A DNA stretch of 64,000 bases from Caenorhabditis remanei (Eukaryota > Nematoda > Chromadorea > Rhabditida > Rhabditidae): the NCBI RefSeq assembly GCF_010183535.1, contig NC_071332.1:5704001-5768000 (forward strand), in the 5' to 3' direction. This document shows positions 13,060 through 24,968 of the stretch, in pieces. The first letter of the stretch is position 1, and each line of letters starts with the position of its first letter. The position numbers and the translations under genes were made by a program. The notes under the pieces were generated by a model. The model did not search any database, had not been told where the DNA came from, and saw only the letters and a list, made by a program, of their open reading frames with translations.

Positions 13060-15103
13060 TCAGGAGTCGAAAAACACATTCATCTGCATATTGAACGGAG
13101 CTAAATTGAAACTCTGTGAGTTGATGAGTGGAGGAAAGTCACTCCCACCATTCGTACTGCTGGAGCTTGATTGAGGAGAACGGTCCGATTGATCAGTTTT
13201 GTCTCGTTGACGACGGTTTTTGAACCAGTTGGATATCTGAAAGAAAATGGGAGAGATTCGTATGTCAAAGTCAATTAGACTTACCTGCACAACTTTCAAT
13301 TTGGTGACTCTTGAAATATCTCTTTTCTGCTCCTGACTTGGATATTGAGTGACATCTTGGAAAAACTTTTTGAGATATTTTCTGCTTGAATCTTTGAAAC
13401 TGTATACTGTCTCTTCACCGTCCCAAATCGTCTTCGGTGGCGGAAACTTTCTTCTCAATCTGTACTTCTCCACTGGATTCAACTCTTTTCCTCTCTTCAA
13501 TTGACTCTCTTTGTATCTCGCGTAATGCCAGATTTCTTGAAGATCAGTGAAATAGATTTGTTGGAAATGACGAGTCGATAAGAGGTGGAACAGTCGTTCG
13601 AAGTCGTTCGAGTGGTAGAGAGCGTATGTGTACGCTGAAATTGGATAGTGGAGGTTGCGGCGAGAAATGTCGGGTAATAAGAAGGGGAAACGCAATAAAT
13701 GGTGTCAAATTGGAGAAGTGTTGGGAATAACGCAATCGTATGAGGCATGATATATAGGTATCTTGCTGAGAAAAAAGGTCAATCTTGTTGAGAAAAAGAG
13801 CCGGGGGAAATTGAATCATAACGATATTTAGAGGTTCTCACAAGGGAAACTTAGAGGGTTGCAAGTTTGGAATCGTTCCAAATTGCTTCCAGACAATAAG
13901 GAGAGCTTGATTAGGGAGATCCCAAATTTTTGTTTTGTGCTCGTCCCTTCCCGCTGAGAAAAACCGTCTCAAAGTTTCACCCCTGTGGTTAAGCCCTGTT
14001 AGGTTAAGAGTGGCTTCTAAAACCATGGATGAAGACGGTTTTTCTCAGAGACAAGTGAAGAGCAAAAAACAAAAACTTGGGATATGCCCAATCAAGTTAT
14101 ATTTAATGCCTGGTAGCAATTCGGAACGATTCAAAAGTTGCGACCCTCTGATTTTCCATTGTCAAAAAAACAATAATTTCCAAATTTGTGCCAAAATGTT
14201 GTAATTAAATTTTCTCGATAATCTATCTTCAAATAATGTAGTGGAAATTTCCTCATTCACTCTTTGCGAACACTGTCTAAACCTTCTAATGATAAAAGCT
14301 TTCCTACGAGTCCGATCACAGACAACATAAAGCATACTGTATTTTTTTTTGTTAGTGAGCAGAAGATATTTGAAAAGAGAAGGAGCAGGAAGGCTAATTA
14401 ACTAGGGAAGGATCCCGAATCAAGATGGAGTTACTGGTCGAACTTTGAGCTCAATTTTCTCGATTCCTGGATGCGTTTAGCAAAATTTGAAAATTGTTTT
14501 GAAAATTCCAGCTGATTTTCTTCCAACCATATAGGTCTCGACCCGTAACTCCATCTTGGGTCGGGATTCTTCCCTAGTAAGTACCCAAACTGCTTTACAG
14601 AACTTCAATCTAGAGATATATGTAGTTCACTCACCTACTACAATAGCTTCACTCCCAAAATGATCCAATGCATTGGAACCATAAACTGTTTTCAGCTGAT
14701 TGAAAAAGGCGACTAGTCGTTCTCCATCTCTTGCTTGGAACAACGACGTGCAGATTGCTTCCATCTGAAAATGATAATTGACCAGGAAAGTCAAGAATCT
14801 AAATTTAAAAACCTGATCTAAATTATAGTCGCCCATTGGAAAACCGAACGTTGAAAGTGAGGGGGACGTTATAGACGGAGGAGGCGTCGGAATAATTGAA
14901 GGAGGTGTCAGAATATGAGAAGATGAAGACGAAAGCTCGTAAGGCTGTACTGCTCCAGATGATGCAAAATGAGACGGAAGGAGAGATGTTGTTGAGGGAA
15001 TTTTCGATGTTGAAACTGACGAGATCGTCGAATATTGAAGATGTTGGTGCTGTTGATAACAGTCGAAATATGATGAAGTGTCGACGAGGTGTGGATCTTG
15101 CAT
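13060..15103 (-). CDS. unc-39: UNC-39-type SIX homeobox transcription factor
   Basis: Four exons on the minus strand (15103-14813, 14764-14635, 13634-13285, 13236-13060) give 315 residues. The N-terminus (HLVDTSSYFDCYQQHQH, then a Ser/Pro-rich PYELSS...HILTP region) matches the remembered C. elegans UNC-39/CEH-35. The SIX domain runs from about residue 98 (MEAICTSLFQARDGERL) to 209. The homeodomain runs from about 210 to 270, with recognition helix ISNWFKNRRQR (W261, F262, N264, R265). A Ser-rich tail follows (SSSSSTNGGSDF). SIX4/5-class factors act in the nucleus; in C. elegans unc-39 controls mesoderm differentiation and cell migration. The start ATG at 15103 agrees with the family N-terminus. 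The open frame continues upstream to 15727, but the extension is low-complexity and out of family. The 1-kb second intron (13635-14634) contains two MITEs. A divergent paralogue starts 900 bp away. Confidence 0.93.
13838..14165. repeat. Inverted-repeat element inside the unc-39 intron
   Basis: The left half starting AGAGGGTTGCAAGTTTGGAA at 13853 is mirrored by the right half ending GTTGCGACCCTCT at 14149. Weaker similarity extends the arms outward to about 13838 and 14165. Arms of roughly 120-150 bp also share GAGAAAAACCGTCT near the centre. Divergence of about 15-20% between arms suggests an old insertion. It lies in the large unc-39 intron on the minus-strand transcript and would fold into a hairpin there. 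Confidence 0.65.
14402..14577. repeat. MITE with TAA target duplication in the unc-39 intron
   Basis: A 176-bp element starting CTAGGGAAGGATCCCGAATC and ending CGGGATTCTTCCCTAG, with arms sharing AAGATGGAGTTAC. TAA is present on both sides (14399-14401, 14578-14580). A 3-bp TAA/TTA duplication is the hallmark of PIF/Harbinger insertion, so this is probably a Harbinger-type MITE. It is non-coding. Confidence 0.65.
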
Positions 15104-16002
15104 GAAATATGGCGGGGGCGGGAGGAGGTTACTCATATCTCTTCGGGAGGTAACGTTCCTGCAGGACCAATGTGGGCGTGGCTTAATGCACACACACAGA
15201 CAACAATATTGTGGTCCTGTACCACCAACACGCGCACCTGTAGAGCCCCCAGGAGTAGAGAACAGAAATGGATTAATTATAGGGCAGAATATGGGTGTCA
15301 AATTGGAGAAGCTCCTCGTTTGAAATATGAATCCCCTTATTGAAGGAAATAGGATTAGAAAAGAATGGAGGTGACGGTCCAATTTAATTGGATGACGATT
15401 TCCGTTTGACTTTTTGTGTTGCCTTATACGAAATTGGGAAAGAAAAAGATGACGATAACTCCTGGAGGGAAGATGGATGAATGAGGAATGAACTGAAAAG
15501 AAACATGAAGACAAAGTGCATTGAATGGATCTCAGATTACCTTTCTTCTCTTTCGGACTTTCCTTTTCATAGAAAACATTGAGACTTTTGAATTTTTCAA
15601 CAGCAAGGATGACTTGCTCTGTTGCCAAGTGATTCTTGTTTTGTGGAGGAATTTTCAGATTACCGTAGAAAACGATGATGATGAAAGAAGCTATTTTGAT
15701 GCTTCTCTTTGATGCGACTACCCACAAATTCTAATAAAATGTCTGAAGAATTCTTTCTTCTTCTTACTTAAAATTTTATGCAAAACTCACACTCATCATA
15801 CTTCAATTATTATTAACACCATAAGCATTATTCAAGACTCCATGAACTTTCATGTTTCAATATCTCTTCTCCATCTGACTTCTTCTCATTTTACATCATC
15901 AGAAGCTCTAGAATCCATTGAGATTTAGCCGTCATTTTCTCATATTCTAACGCCTCCTTCCATAATTTGCCTTCTCCGTCTGTCATCACTCGATCAGGTG
16001 CA
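15104..16002. promoter_or_regulatory. Shared intergenic region between the two divergent SIX genes
   Basis: Nine hundred bases separate the start codons of the two head-to-head SIX genes, so both promoters must lie here unless they have distal 5' exons. The sequence contains a GC-richer patch (15110-15260) and pyrimidine-rich DNA near the paralogue start (15860-16000). No specific binding site is claimed. Confidence 0.4.
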
Positions 16003-16984
16003 ATGTCCAGCTATTCATTTTGTGGCTATGATATGAATCAGGTTGGTCTTCAGAATCAAGATCTATCAAAAAATTAAATTTTCAGATGGAAGTGATTTGC
16101 ACGTCTTTATTTCAAACACGAGATGGTGAACGATTAGTGAGATTTTTTGATCAAGTGGAATCCGTTTACGGGGTGAATTCATTGGAACGATTTGGTAGTG
16201 AGCCAATGGTTGTAGGTGAGTGAGCAATTTTGGGAAAATAAGAATTGTCTGCTGAAAATTCAGTGTTTCCAGTTTTTGTAATCACAGACAATAGAAATAA
16301 TCTAGTCGTAACAAATTTATTACGTTCATGAATTGAAAATTTGAAGAAGATAATTAAGGTTGAACTGATGACTATTTCGATCAATTTTGCAACACTAAAT
16401 GCTAGATCTCCCTAATTTCCCAGATTCTGGAATTTTGAAAACTTTAACATCGCATACTTTAAATTTCAGCCTACGCCTACGCTCTCTTCCACTCAAATAA
16501 CTTTACAAAACTCTACAATCTCCTTTCTACTCGTAACTTTGATAAGAAATACTTTGATGATCTAACAAAGATTTGGTATGAAGCAAAGTACAAAGAAGCT
16601 CAATTAAACAGGAAAAGTGGAGAAGAATTGACAGCAGTTGAACGACATAGATTGAGAAAGAGAACAGAACTTCCATCGACAATTTGGGATGGTGAGAAAA
16701 CAGTATACAGTTTCAAGGATTCCAGCAGGAGATATCTAAGAAAGTTTTTCAAAGAAGTCACAAGGAAACCGAATCAAGAACAGAGAAAAGAACTTTCAAG
16801 AGTGACTGGATTGAATCTAACTCAGGTCTATTCAGTAGATAGTTCTGTAAAAATTGCATTTTTCCAGATCTCAAACTGGTTTAAAAATCGACGTCAACGA
16901 CACAAATGTGACCTATCGGATTCATCCAGTTCAGGCTGTAATCAGAGTTCACAATATTCAAACTTGGTCGTCCCGTTCCATTAA
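16003..16984 (+). CDS. UNC-39-like SIX homeobox protein, short paralogue
   Basis: Four exons (16003-16041, 16086-16215, 16470-16825, 16868-16984) give 213 residues. Only 13 residues (MSSYSFCGYDMNQ) precede the SIX domain, which begins MEVICTSLFQTRDGERL. The homeodomain is at about 127-187 with the intact recognition helix ISNWFKNRRQR. All three introns fall at the same residues and phases as in the neighbouring unc-39 gene, which shows origin by inverted local duplication. It lacks the Ser/Pro-rich N-terminal region and has a short tail (SSSSGCNQSSQ). C. elegans has only four SIX genes as I remember them (ceh-32, ceh-33, ceh-34, unc-39), so this looks like an extra member. No frame disruption was seen and the DNA-contact residues are retained, so it is probably a functional nuclear DNA-binding protein. 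Confidence 0.88.
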
Positions 16985-18107
16985 ACTTCATAGTATTGTT
17001 TTCCATAAATAAGGAAAAGACTAATTCCGTTAAAACGGAATTTCACTATTTTCTATCAAAATTTCCTTGTTTTTTCACATTCAGCCGATAATTTTTAATT
17101 TTTATTTTCACCCATCTGCAGACAATTCAATCCCAGTGTTGTCTTTTAAAATTGACCTGTTCATGTACATGACAATTCTTGTTTTGTTTTCTGGGAAGAT
17201 TTCCCTGACCGGTCATGCATGGTCAAGCATGTCATGAGTAAGAGCAAATTCTTTTCAATACATTTAGTGAGATACAAAAATATGAAATATTATATTCGAA
17301 AATTTGCTATTAAACTTTTCTTTTACATGGAACAAAATTCAAGTGCGGACCTAAAAGATATCAGTGTCTGTTTTATCGATAAAAGTTTTTTAAAAAAGTC
17401 ACTACGGATCAACCAGATACAGTCCGATAACGTAAAAAGAATAACAGTTCTACGTAAAAAAGACAACTTCTTTACTGAAAGATCAGTGTTTTCGAACGAC
17501 TCTATTTTTATACCGTACCCTTTTTTCCTAGATACACAAATAACTCGACACATATTAGGCCCTCGTTTGGTCATCACCTGTCTCGTTCAAATACCTCACT
17601 CTGTCCTCATTATGACTATCTAAACGGTCTATATATTGAACCTCATATCTGCCACGTGGAATCTTAGTATACAGATGTATGCACTAATTCAGAAAGTCAC
17701 TTCCCCCGGATACATCTGCTCTCAACACCAATTTAATGCTAGTTTCGACTGTTTATAACACCTCTCTTATCGAAATCTACGATCAGATAACTATAACAGG
17801 TGCATGTCGTAATAGGTGTCACCAAGATTTTACTTGTTGACTTATTACTTACAAGAGAAGGGAGGGAAAGAACTCTATGTATACATGATCCGATATGATT
17901 TCTACCAAAAGAAAAATCACCCTATTCGATTTTGACAGTTTTGTGTGCTATGTCGGTTCCATCTATTTTTGACCAATTTTTTGGATTTTTTTTTTGAATT
18001 TTACACCAAAAATTCCAATTTCTTGATACATAACTCGCTTTAGATTGAATTCTGAAGTTTAATTTTAAAAAATTTTCGGAAAAAAATTCAAAAAAAATTT
18101 GAATTTC

Positions 18108-18172
18108 AAACCCCGGGCCGACGGACTTCGCCGAGAAAAATTCCGATTTTGGCCCGGCCCGTGACAAGTTTG
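18108..18172. repeat. CG-rich GGCCC repeat remnant
   Basis: The stretch contains CCCCGGGCCGACGGACTTCG and then GGCCCGGCCCGTGACAAGTT. It matches the end of the element at 45664-46016, where GGCCCG repeats are followed by TGACAAGTATG. Only one end is recognisable here, so this is a solo end or truncated copy. Confidence 0.55.
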
Positions 18173-20825
18173 GAAAAAATGTCTTATACAGATCATTCCC
18201 TGAAAATTGTGATGTACAACAACATTATAAGTTCCAGGAGAAATTGTTGAAAAAAAAAATATCATTGTGGATGGAAATAATTTCAGTGAGCTACAAAACT
18301 CCAGCTCCGAAATTGGAAATTGAAAAGAAAATAAACGAGTTTTTTCAGAATGTTGTTGGAGAAAGTTGAGACAGATGTCACTAGTTGAACATCTATACCA
18401 GTAATCGTTCAAGGTCTTTTCGTACTGGTCATTGCTCAACGGCTGATCTTACCAATTTCTAGAAACTTAATCCGTTCTAAATTGTGTGTTTGTTTCTATT
18501 TCTTGACCTGTCAAAAATAAGTTTATTGCAATGAGATGTCAAAGTTGCAGGTGCTGTTAAATAGTTATACCCATAACGTATACTTATACATTTCTTAATA
18601 GCTTATTAGCACCGACCAGCTGTCATCAACTTCACTTCAGATGACCCCCCGTTGTGCTCTGTTGCACGTCTTCTCATTTCCCCCTCCTTCCTCTTCCTCC
18701 GGACGGATTAACACAATATGGTCAGTGCTCCAAAAAAGGGGTTTACCGGCAGGAAGGCGTAACGTTTATTGTGACGTGGCGCATAAAAAACGAAAACTTT
18801 ACAGGAAGTGAATCCTAAATTTATAGAATAATAATAAAGAATCAACTTTTAACGTGAAGACAGTAAAAAAACTACAAGATCATTACGAAGATCACCCGGC
18901 GCGGTAAACTTCCGTCAAAAGCTATACAGTTACCGGGAATTTTAATATCTCAGTTTAATAATAAGGTAATTGAGTAGGTAGGGAACTATTATAACCTTAT
19001 GCGTTGAGAGTTGATCGGGTTTTAAAACCATCTTTCAGTCAAACAACAACATTCAATCAAATCAATTTTCTTTGCAAAACAGATTATTTACAAAAAATAG
19101 TTGAGCGAGATCGAATAGTTTGACTGAAACATGGCATTACCGAAAAACAATCGCCTATCTATCTAAATCTCAGTTTGCTTAGGCACTGACAACGACAGTT
19201 CACAGAAATTCTCGTCCGCCTACCGTAGTCCCAGAGCGGCGACTATTTATTGGTAGAAAACTATGTTTTTGAATAAATTTAAAGGTATAGTCATAAGGTT
19301 TTGTTCTATTCCCGAGCCATTATTCTCAACTGTTTCTTTTCCGATTTATAGCCAAGAAGTTACAAAACTATTTTTTAACTGTCAGGTTCATTCATGGCGA
19401 AAAACATTCTGGTCCCTTGACATTGTTAGATTAGAGTAAGACAAGCAAGAAAACTTTGGATGATTGAATTATCACTTTTCGTAACTTCTGGGAACCTATG
19501 ACCAGCAGGAAGACTTTTTTTCGACAAGGAACAGGCAATATCGTAGTAGTTAGTTACTTCAATATTGAAAAGATAATCGCATATTTTTCGGATAACTCAC
19601 ACCCCAAACGATTTTGCTAGAAATGATCTTCCTAACTTCGAATGCGTTTTATACGATTTGAAGCGAGATTCTTTCGAAGAATTGCAGAAATATCCTGACT
19701 TCTCGGTTCAAGTGGTTTTAGCTGGAAATTAATCTTGTCTTTAAACGTTCTGATATCTTGTATAGAACTTCGTTCGTGACTCACAATCAGGTACATAAAA
19801 CGTACTCTCAACCTTGAAATATATTATTTTCCATCTTAGCTTCCCTTCGCTTTCATCTCAGACCTATCCAGTTTCTTCTCAAGTATTTCTCCTTCCCCTT
19901 CTTTCTTCCCGTTGTCTGGCGCCCCCATCATTCTTATCAGTTCGTAGTTCAGCCTCTTCGAACCTCTCTCCTGTTTTATGTGACACTGCAATCTCTTTTT
20001 CTCATTCTCTCTCGATCGCTTTCATTTCGTTGCTTGTACTTTCAGAAGTACACATTTCACCATCTTCATCTACAACTGCTTCTCCTTCTTCTTCTTCTTT
20101 GTTCATCTTCAGCTCCGCCCCAAATGGAACTGGGTGGCACCCCCGTCTAGTCGTCCATCGTTGCTTTCATATGCCGACCGCTCGTCTTCACCATCTTCAT
20201 TCCAGTTCGAACAGCCTCCAAAAGTACACAAATTCCCTGTCGCCGTGTCCACCAACCAGCCAACCCAATTCGATGATACTTTCACCGAAAAAGTGCATGT
20301 CTGACTGTCGCGGGGGCCGTGTGGATGTGCCTGGTGCCTGTGTTCGCACTTTTTTCTGCACCTGAACAAGGACACTTCACAAAGAACGTTGTATCTGACA
20401 GATGAGATCGGTTGTGTGTGATTGGAGGAAATGAGGAGAAAAAGAGAAACGAAGGGAAGAGGAAAAAACGAATGCGTATGCACTGAGAGTATGATAAATC
20501 ATGGCGCCCATGTAGAGACGCAGAGGTAACTGGCAAGGGAACGCGATATTGGGAACGAACAATTTGGGAGGAATGGACAGCGAAAGGGGGGCTAGAAAAA
20601 GAAAGGGAAAAAGACACTGTTTCGTGTTCTCATTTTCACTTTCGAATTTCCATTTTACAGACAGGAGAAATCATGATTCGATAAGATTTGTGAATGAAAA
20701 AAGTAAGAAGACTGAGGTGAGCCACCAGATATAAATTCAATAGCTTATTCCCTGCAAGACAGTTTTGCCTGACACTTGGTCAGGCGATTTCTTACTAAAA
20801 AATCAAAAACCATATATTATCGAAA

Positions 20826-20939
20826 TAAAAAAGTTCCGACATTTTTTCCTCGTCGGTGTTTGCGGACTCAAGCCAAAATTATCAAATTTTGGCTTGAGTC
20901 CGCAAACACCGAGGGGGAAAAAATGTCGGAACTTTTTTG
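20826..20939. repeat. Near-perfect hairpin-forming inverted repeat
   Basis: Arms of about 54 bp with only a three-base centre at about 20881-20883. The left arm begins AAAAAAGTTCCGACATTTTT and ends CTCAAGCCAAAATT; the right arm is its reverse complement with one or two changes (TCGT versus GAGG). Weaker similarity continues outward for 10-15 bases. Such compact palindromes are usually MITE cores. It is non-coding. Confidence 0.75.
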
Positions 20940-23900
20940 TTGCGACAATAGTAATTTATTTGTTCTATTAAATTTACTTCTTTATTTTATCATTTCTCAA
21001 AATTTAGTCAAGAGTATTACTGAAACTATCCTTAGCAGTTTATTAATAAAAATATAAAAGACCGTACACCAGGAAGTTGACCATTTTTGTTGTGTACAGT
21101 ATCTCAGGATGCACTATTGAAAACTATTGGAACGTCTTGTTTTAAGAAATAATGAGTCTAGAAAAACTAGAAAAGTTGAACAGTCAAATTAATGAAACTG
21201 TACTCTAGACAGTGTCTCAAAACTTCAATGATCAGATGTACTTTCAACATACCGCCCATCGACCTGGGTTATCATCTTTTGAATCAAAGGTAATAATGTC
21301 AATTATCATTTCTCGCTCCCATCGTTCAACTTTCCACTCCAACTTCCCTTATGGAATCTTTCCCCCATTTCTTTTCAGAAATATCTTTCATAACTCAATA
21401 CTTTGGGATTCTTCTGATTTGATGCCAAATGTTTTCACGTTCTACTAATCACTATGTACTTTCGATCCTCTGGCCCATGGCGCCGGTGCCAAGCGCCGAG
21501 AAGTCTGGCGTCCAAAAGTGCTTCTTCTTCTTCCTCCTCTTCTTCTCCTCTCAATTCTCAATTCTCTCTTTCCGTCCGCGTCAGAAGTTTCAGCCCCAGC
21601 CGTCTGCAGTGCCAGGCTCCTCCATCTGCCCTCTTATATTACTGCTCCAGGCTTCTGCTCCCAAATGCTCTTGCCCTCTTATTCTCGTGTGGGCGGAGCT
21701 GCGATGACTTGCGGAGAGCGAGGCGGCACGGAGACAACGGGCGCCACCAGCCCTCTCCTGTGCCAGGCTCGGTACCGTGTACTTTTATAAAAGTGCACCA
21801 TTGACGCGGCGCGCGGACGCTGCTGGACGACCGCGCCAGTGTGAAGAAGAGAGGTTCTAGAGAAGAGAAGAGAAAAAAAGAAGTGGCGGACGGAGGGGTA
21901 TTCATTTTAGTCTCGTTGGGCTGTGTGTAAAGAATGAGTGTGCAGAAAGATAGCCTTTCGTCCGCAGAGGGCATGGCTCCTCGACTCTCTCTTTCCCCTG
22001 TTCTATACATGCATACACTCTTTGGAGGCGCCGGCTCCTTCGGCTCCTTCTGTTCCCTGTTCTAGTCTAGCTTCTAGTCACCTCGCGTCCTAGAGCTCTG
22101 GTGCTGCCAAAGACATCCAGACCTCTTCCTAATCACCCATCATCTTCTTCTTCTTGAACTAGTCCTAATATGAGCAGAACATCAAAGAAGCATACGCAAC
22201 TCTTCATAATCCCATAATCGTCTAAATTTGACACCCTTTCTTACCTTCCGTTTTGCTCAATTATTACCGATTATCGACATGGCGGTAAGTGTTGTTGTTG
22301 TTGTACCCTTTTTGTGGTCCAACATGCCGCCACATAACAAAAAAGCGACGTGTCAAAGTAGAGGTAGGTGCGAGAAATGACGGAACCTCACAAATCAACG
22401 TTCATTGTCTCGTAGCTGCTTCAACTGTGCCCACTGACGCAAATCAACTTTTTTTCGAGGGATTACTTTGATTTCATTAGAGAACATGAAGATATGAAGC
22501 AAAATGATCGAAAAAGTATGAGACATTTGGAGGCTATGAAGGATCACATGGGGATACTGTAGGGGTGTATGAAGAGATGAAAGGAGCTGGAATTTTACAT
22601 AGTTTGGAAAGAAAGTTGTAGTTTCTTTTGTATGAATAAAAGATGGATCTCTGTTGATTTCTTCCTTTTGTAGGAATACGGTTCTATTCTATTGATCTTT
22701 TGGTTTTTAGGCGAGAAACGAACATCTAGGGTTACTGTACTTTTAGTGTTGTTCCAGATCAACGGGTTCAAAAAAATACTGTCTGATCAAAATTTATGTG
22801 AGTGAGCATTTCTTAACATTTGATTATTAGTAGGAAGACAAGGATCCTTCAGTTTGACTTTATTCAAATCTAGTTTTCACAATTTTGTTTTAGAATACCG
22901 ATTGTTCCAATTCGAAAAAGCAAGATTTTTTTTAACTATCATTTAAGAATATAATATTCAGCAATTAATTAATGTGATAAGACATTTCAAGAAAGGGTCC
23001 GCCTTATTTCTTGAGCAGGAAGCGTCATAATCAATTCGAACCATTCGCGCTGTTTACTTTTTTTACTTTTATGTACGAACAACGATTTTTTTCGAAAACG
23101 TCAGAGTGAATTGAGTTGACGATCTGATAAAGAAATCAATACAAAAACGATTGATGTTTCTCTAGATAGTTTTCTAAACGTTTGAAGTCATATGGTTTAA
23201 AAGCAAAAACGTCATGCAATACGTACAGTATCCCATAATATTAGCAAGGTTCTTCACAATTACACCTATCTTTGAAGATCTTTCGCTTTTTTTTCTAGGT
23301 TCGCAATCTCCCTTTTGCAAGAGAAAAAAAAAAACGTCTGCACCGTCTGCATGTCTTCTTTCAAATTGAGATACACCATTCCTCTTTCGTCTCATTCCTT
23401 CCATTCCACCTTGATGATACCATCGAAGGGGACGCGACGCCTTCCTGAGTCTTCTGAAGAACTACGGTAGCTGCTGTTGCTGGCGTCGTTCCTAGCCGTT
23501 AGTCCGATTTGCAGGCGCCGCCCCCTTCTCTTGCCCGATTCACTCCTCTCCGCGTGCTACCCCCTTCTTCATTCCGCTCCCTTCCAACCACCACATCCTC
23601 CCCTCATTGATTTCTTCTAACCCTTCTACCTATTCCATTTCTACTACTCATTCTCTTTGATATTCTGAATATTTTCTGAAGCAAAGGTAAGTAATTTCCT
23701 TCAAATTCATACCGGATGTTGAGGTAGGCTCAGTAGATGCGATCAGAGTTGTGCCTCAGGCGTTCCTCACATCTTCTTGCCTAACTCGCCTTCCTTTATG
23801 TTTAACCTTTTTTCTCTTTTATAATCATCAAAACCAATTGACACGTATTAGGTAATGTTTTCAAACAATCGAGTGTAAGTGGGGCCGTATGCCTCTTCCC

Positions 23901-24656
23901 TCTTTTGTTCCCCCGACAATTGCTCCTCACTCATTTAAGGATTATCCCCTCACCCATTTTCTTTTCGGGATGCTCAACACGATTGGCTTTAAAGGGAAAA
24001 AAGAGCGACAGGTGCGACGGGAATAGGCTTTGATTTAGATTGTTTGGCATCAAAAAAGGGGAAACGAGGGACTGAGGTTTGATATGAAGGTTTGATGGGG
24101 GGGGAATCGATTGAAAGAGAGTGTACGGAAAGATGAGAAAATGATGGTGATGCTGGGGGAGGGTGATGATGAAAGTGTACGGTAGAAACACCTGAATATC
24201 CCAACTTAGCGATTTGTGTCCTAATGGGTATGAAATTTAAACCGGATGAAATTTAAAAAGAGTTTCAATTTCCGGATATCTTAACTGACGCTTGCATGAT
24301 TATCACCTAGGGATAGTTATTCAGTTTATAGATGTCCAGTATCCTCTGATAAGATCACTCAGGTTGCCGACGAGAATACAAAATGTGATTGACTTTAAAA
24401 ACAAACTGAAACACAAGAAGTACCGTAACTCTCTACTTTTGCTCTAAATGAACTTTTGAACGTATATTTTTAATTCATTCAGTGATTAGCTTTCATGATC
24501 GGCAGTGATGTAATGTACTTTTGAGATTCTTACCAAAAGATCAATGAATAACACGGAACTGAAGGAGAAAGTGCATACTGATATGAACTTTGTAGTGTTT
24601 TCGGCTGGATTTAGAAAGGATTCATCGACTTCAATATCTTTGTACTTTCAGACTTT

Positions 24657-24968
24657 ATGATTCAGCTGATGATGTGGAATGAGTGTATCAAGGTGTGGAA
24701 AGAAGACAATTGCAGAAACAAGAGATTATACTTCAGATACGAAGATGTTTGTAATACGTCTGGAATAGGATATGAGATTGAATCGAAAACTCCGGAAGGT
24801 GTGGAATTCAACAACCTGCAATTTGGAGAGTTTTGGGTTTACAGACTATCGGAAAACATTTTTTATTTACTCAGTGGTGATCAATTTATTCTGAATGAAC
24901 GCCACTCCTCATCAGATCAACAAACAGATATTCCGACTCCAAGAAGCTGTCAATTGGTAACGATGTAG
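24657..24968 (+). CDS. Possible orphan exon, hypothetical protein
   Basis: A 104-codon open frame directly follows a good acceptor (GTACTTTCAG ending at 24651). The composition looks protein-like (W, acidic and basic residues mixed, e.g. NECIKVWKEDNCRNKRLYF and NNLQFGEFWVYRLSENIF), unlike the low-complexity frames around it. No family is recognised, and no partner exon was found on either side. It may be a real exon, a gene remnant or chance. Confidence 0.22.
   Translation: MIQLMMWNECIKVWKEDNCRNKRLYFRYEDVCNTSGIGYEIESKTPEGVEFNNLQFGEFWVYRLSENIFYLLSGDQFILNERHSSSDQQTDIPTPRSCQLVTM

Noticed and set aside
15104..15727. Upstream extension of the unc-39 first-exon frame
   Set aside because: Low-complexity, not similar to the known N-terminus, and the ATG at 15103 gives the family start.
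19814..20617. Long Ser/Pro/Phe-rich frames on both strands
   Set aside because: They arise from pyrimidine-rich DNA, lack splice structure and overlap each other on opposite strands.
21429..22010. Overlapping frames in all directions across a GC-rich block
   Set aside because: GC-rich sequence has few stops; translations are low-complexity and mutually overlapping.
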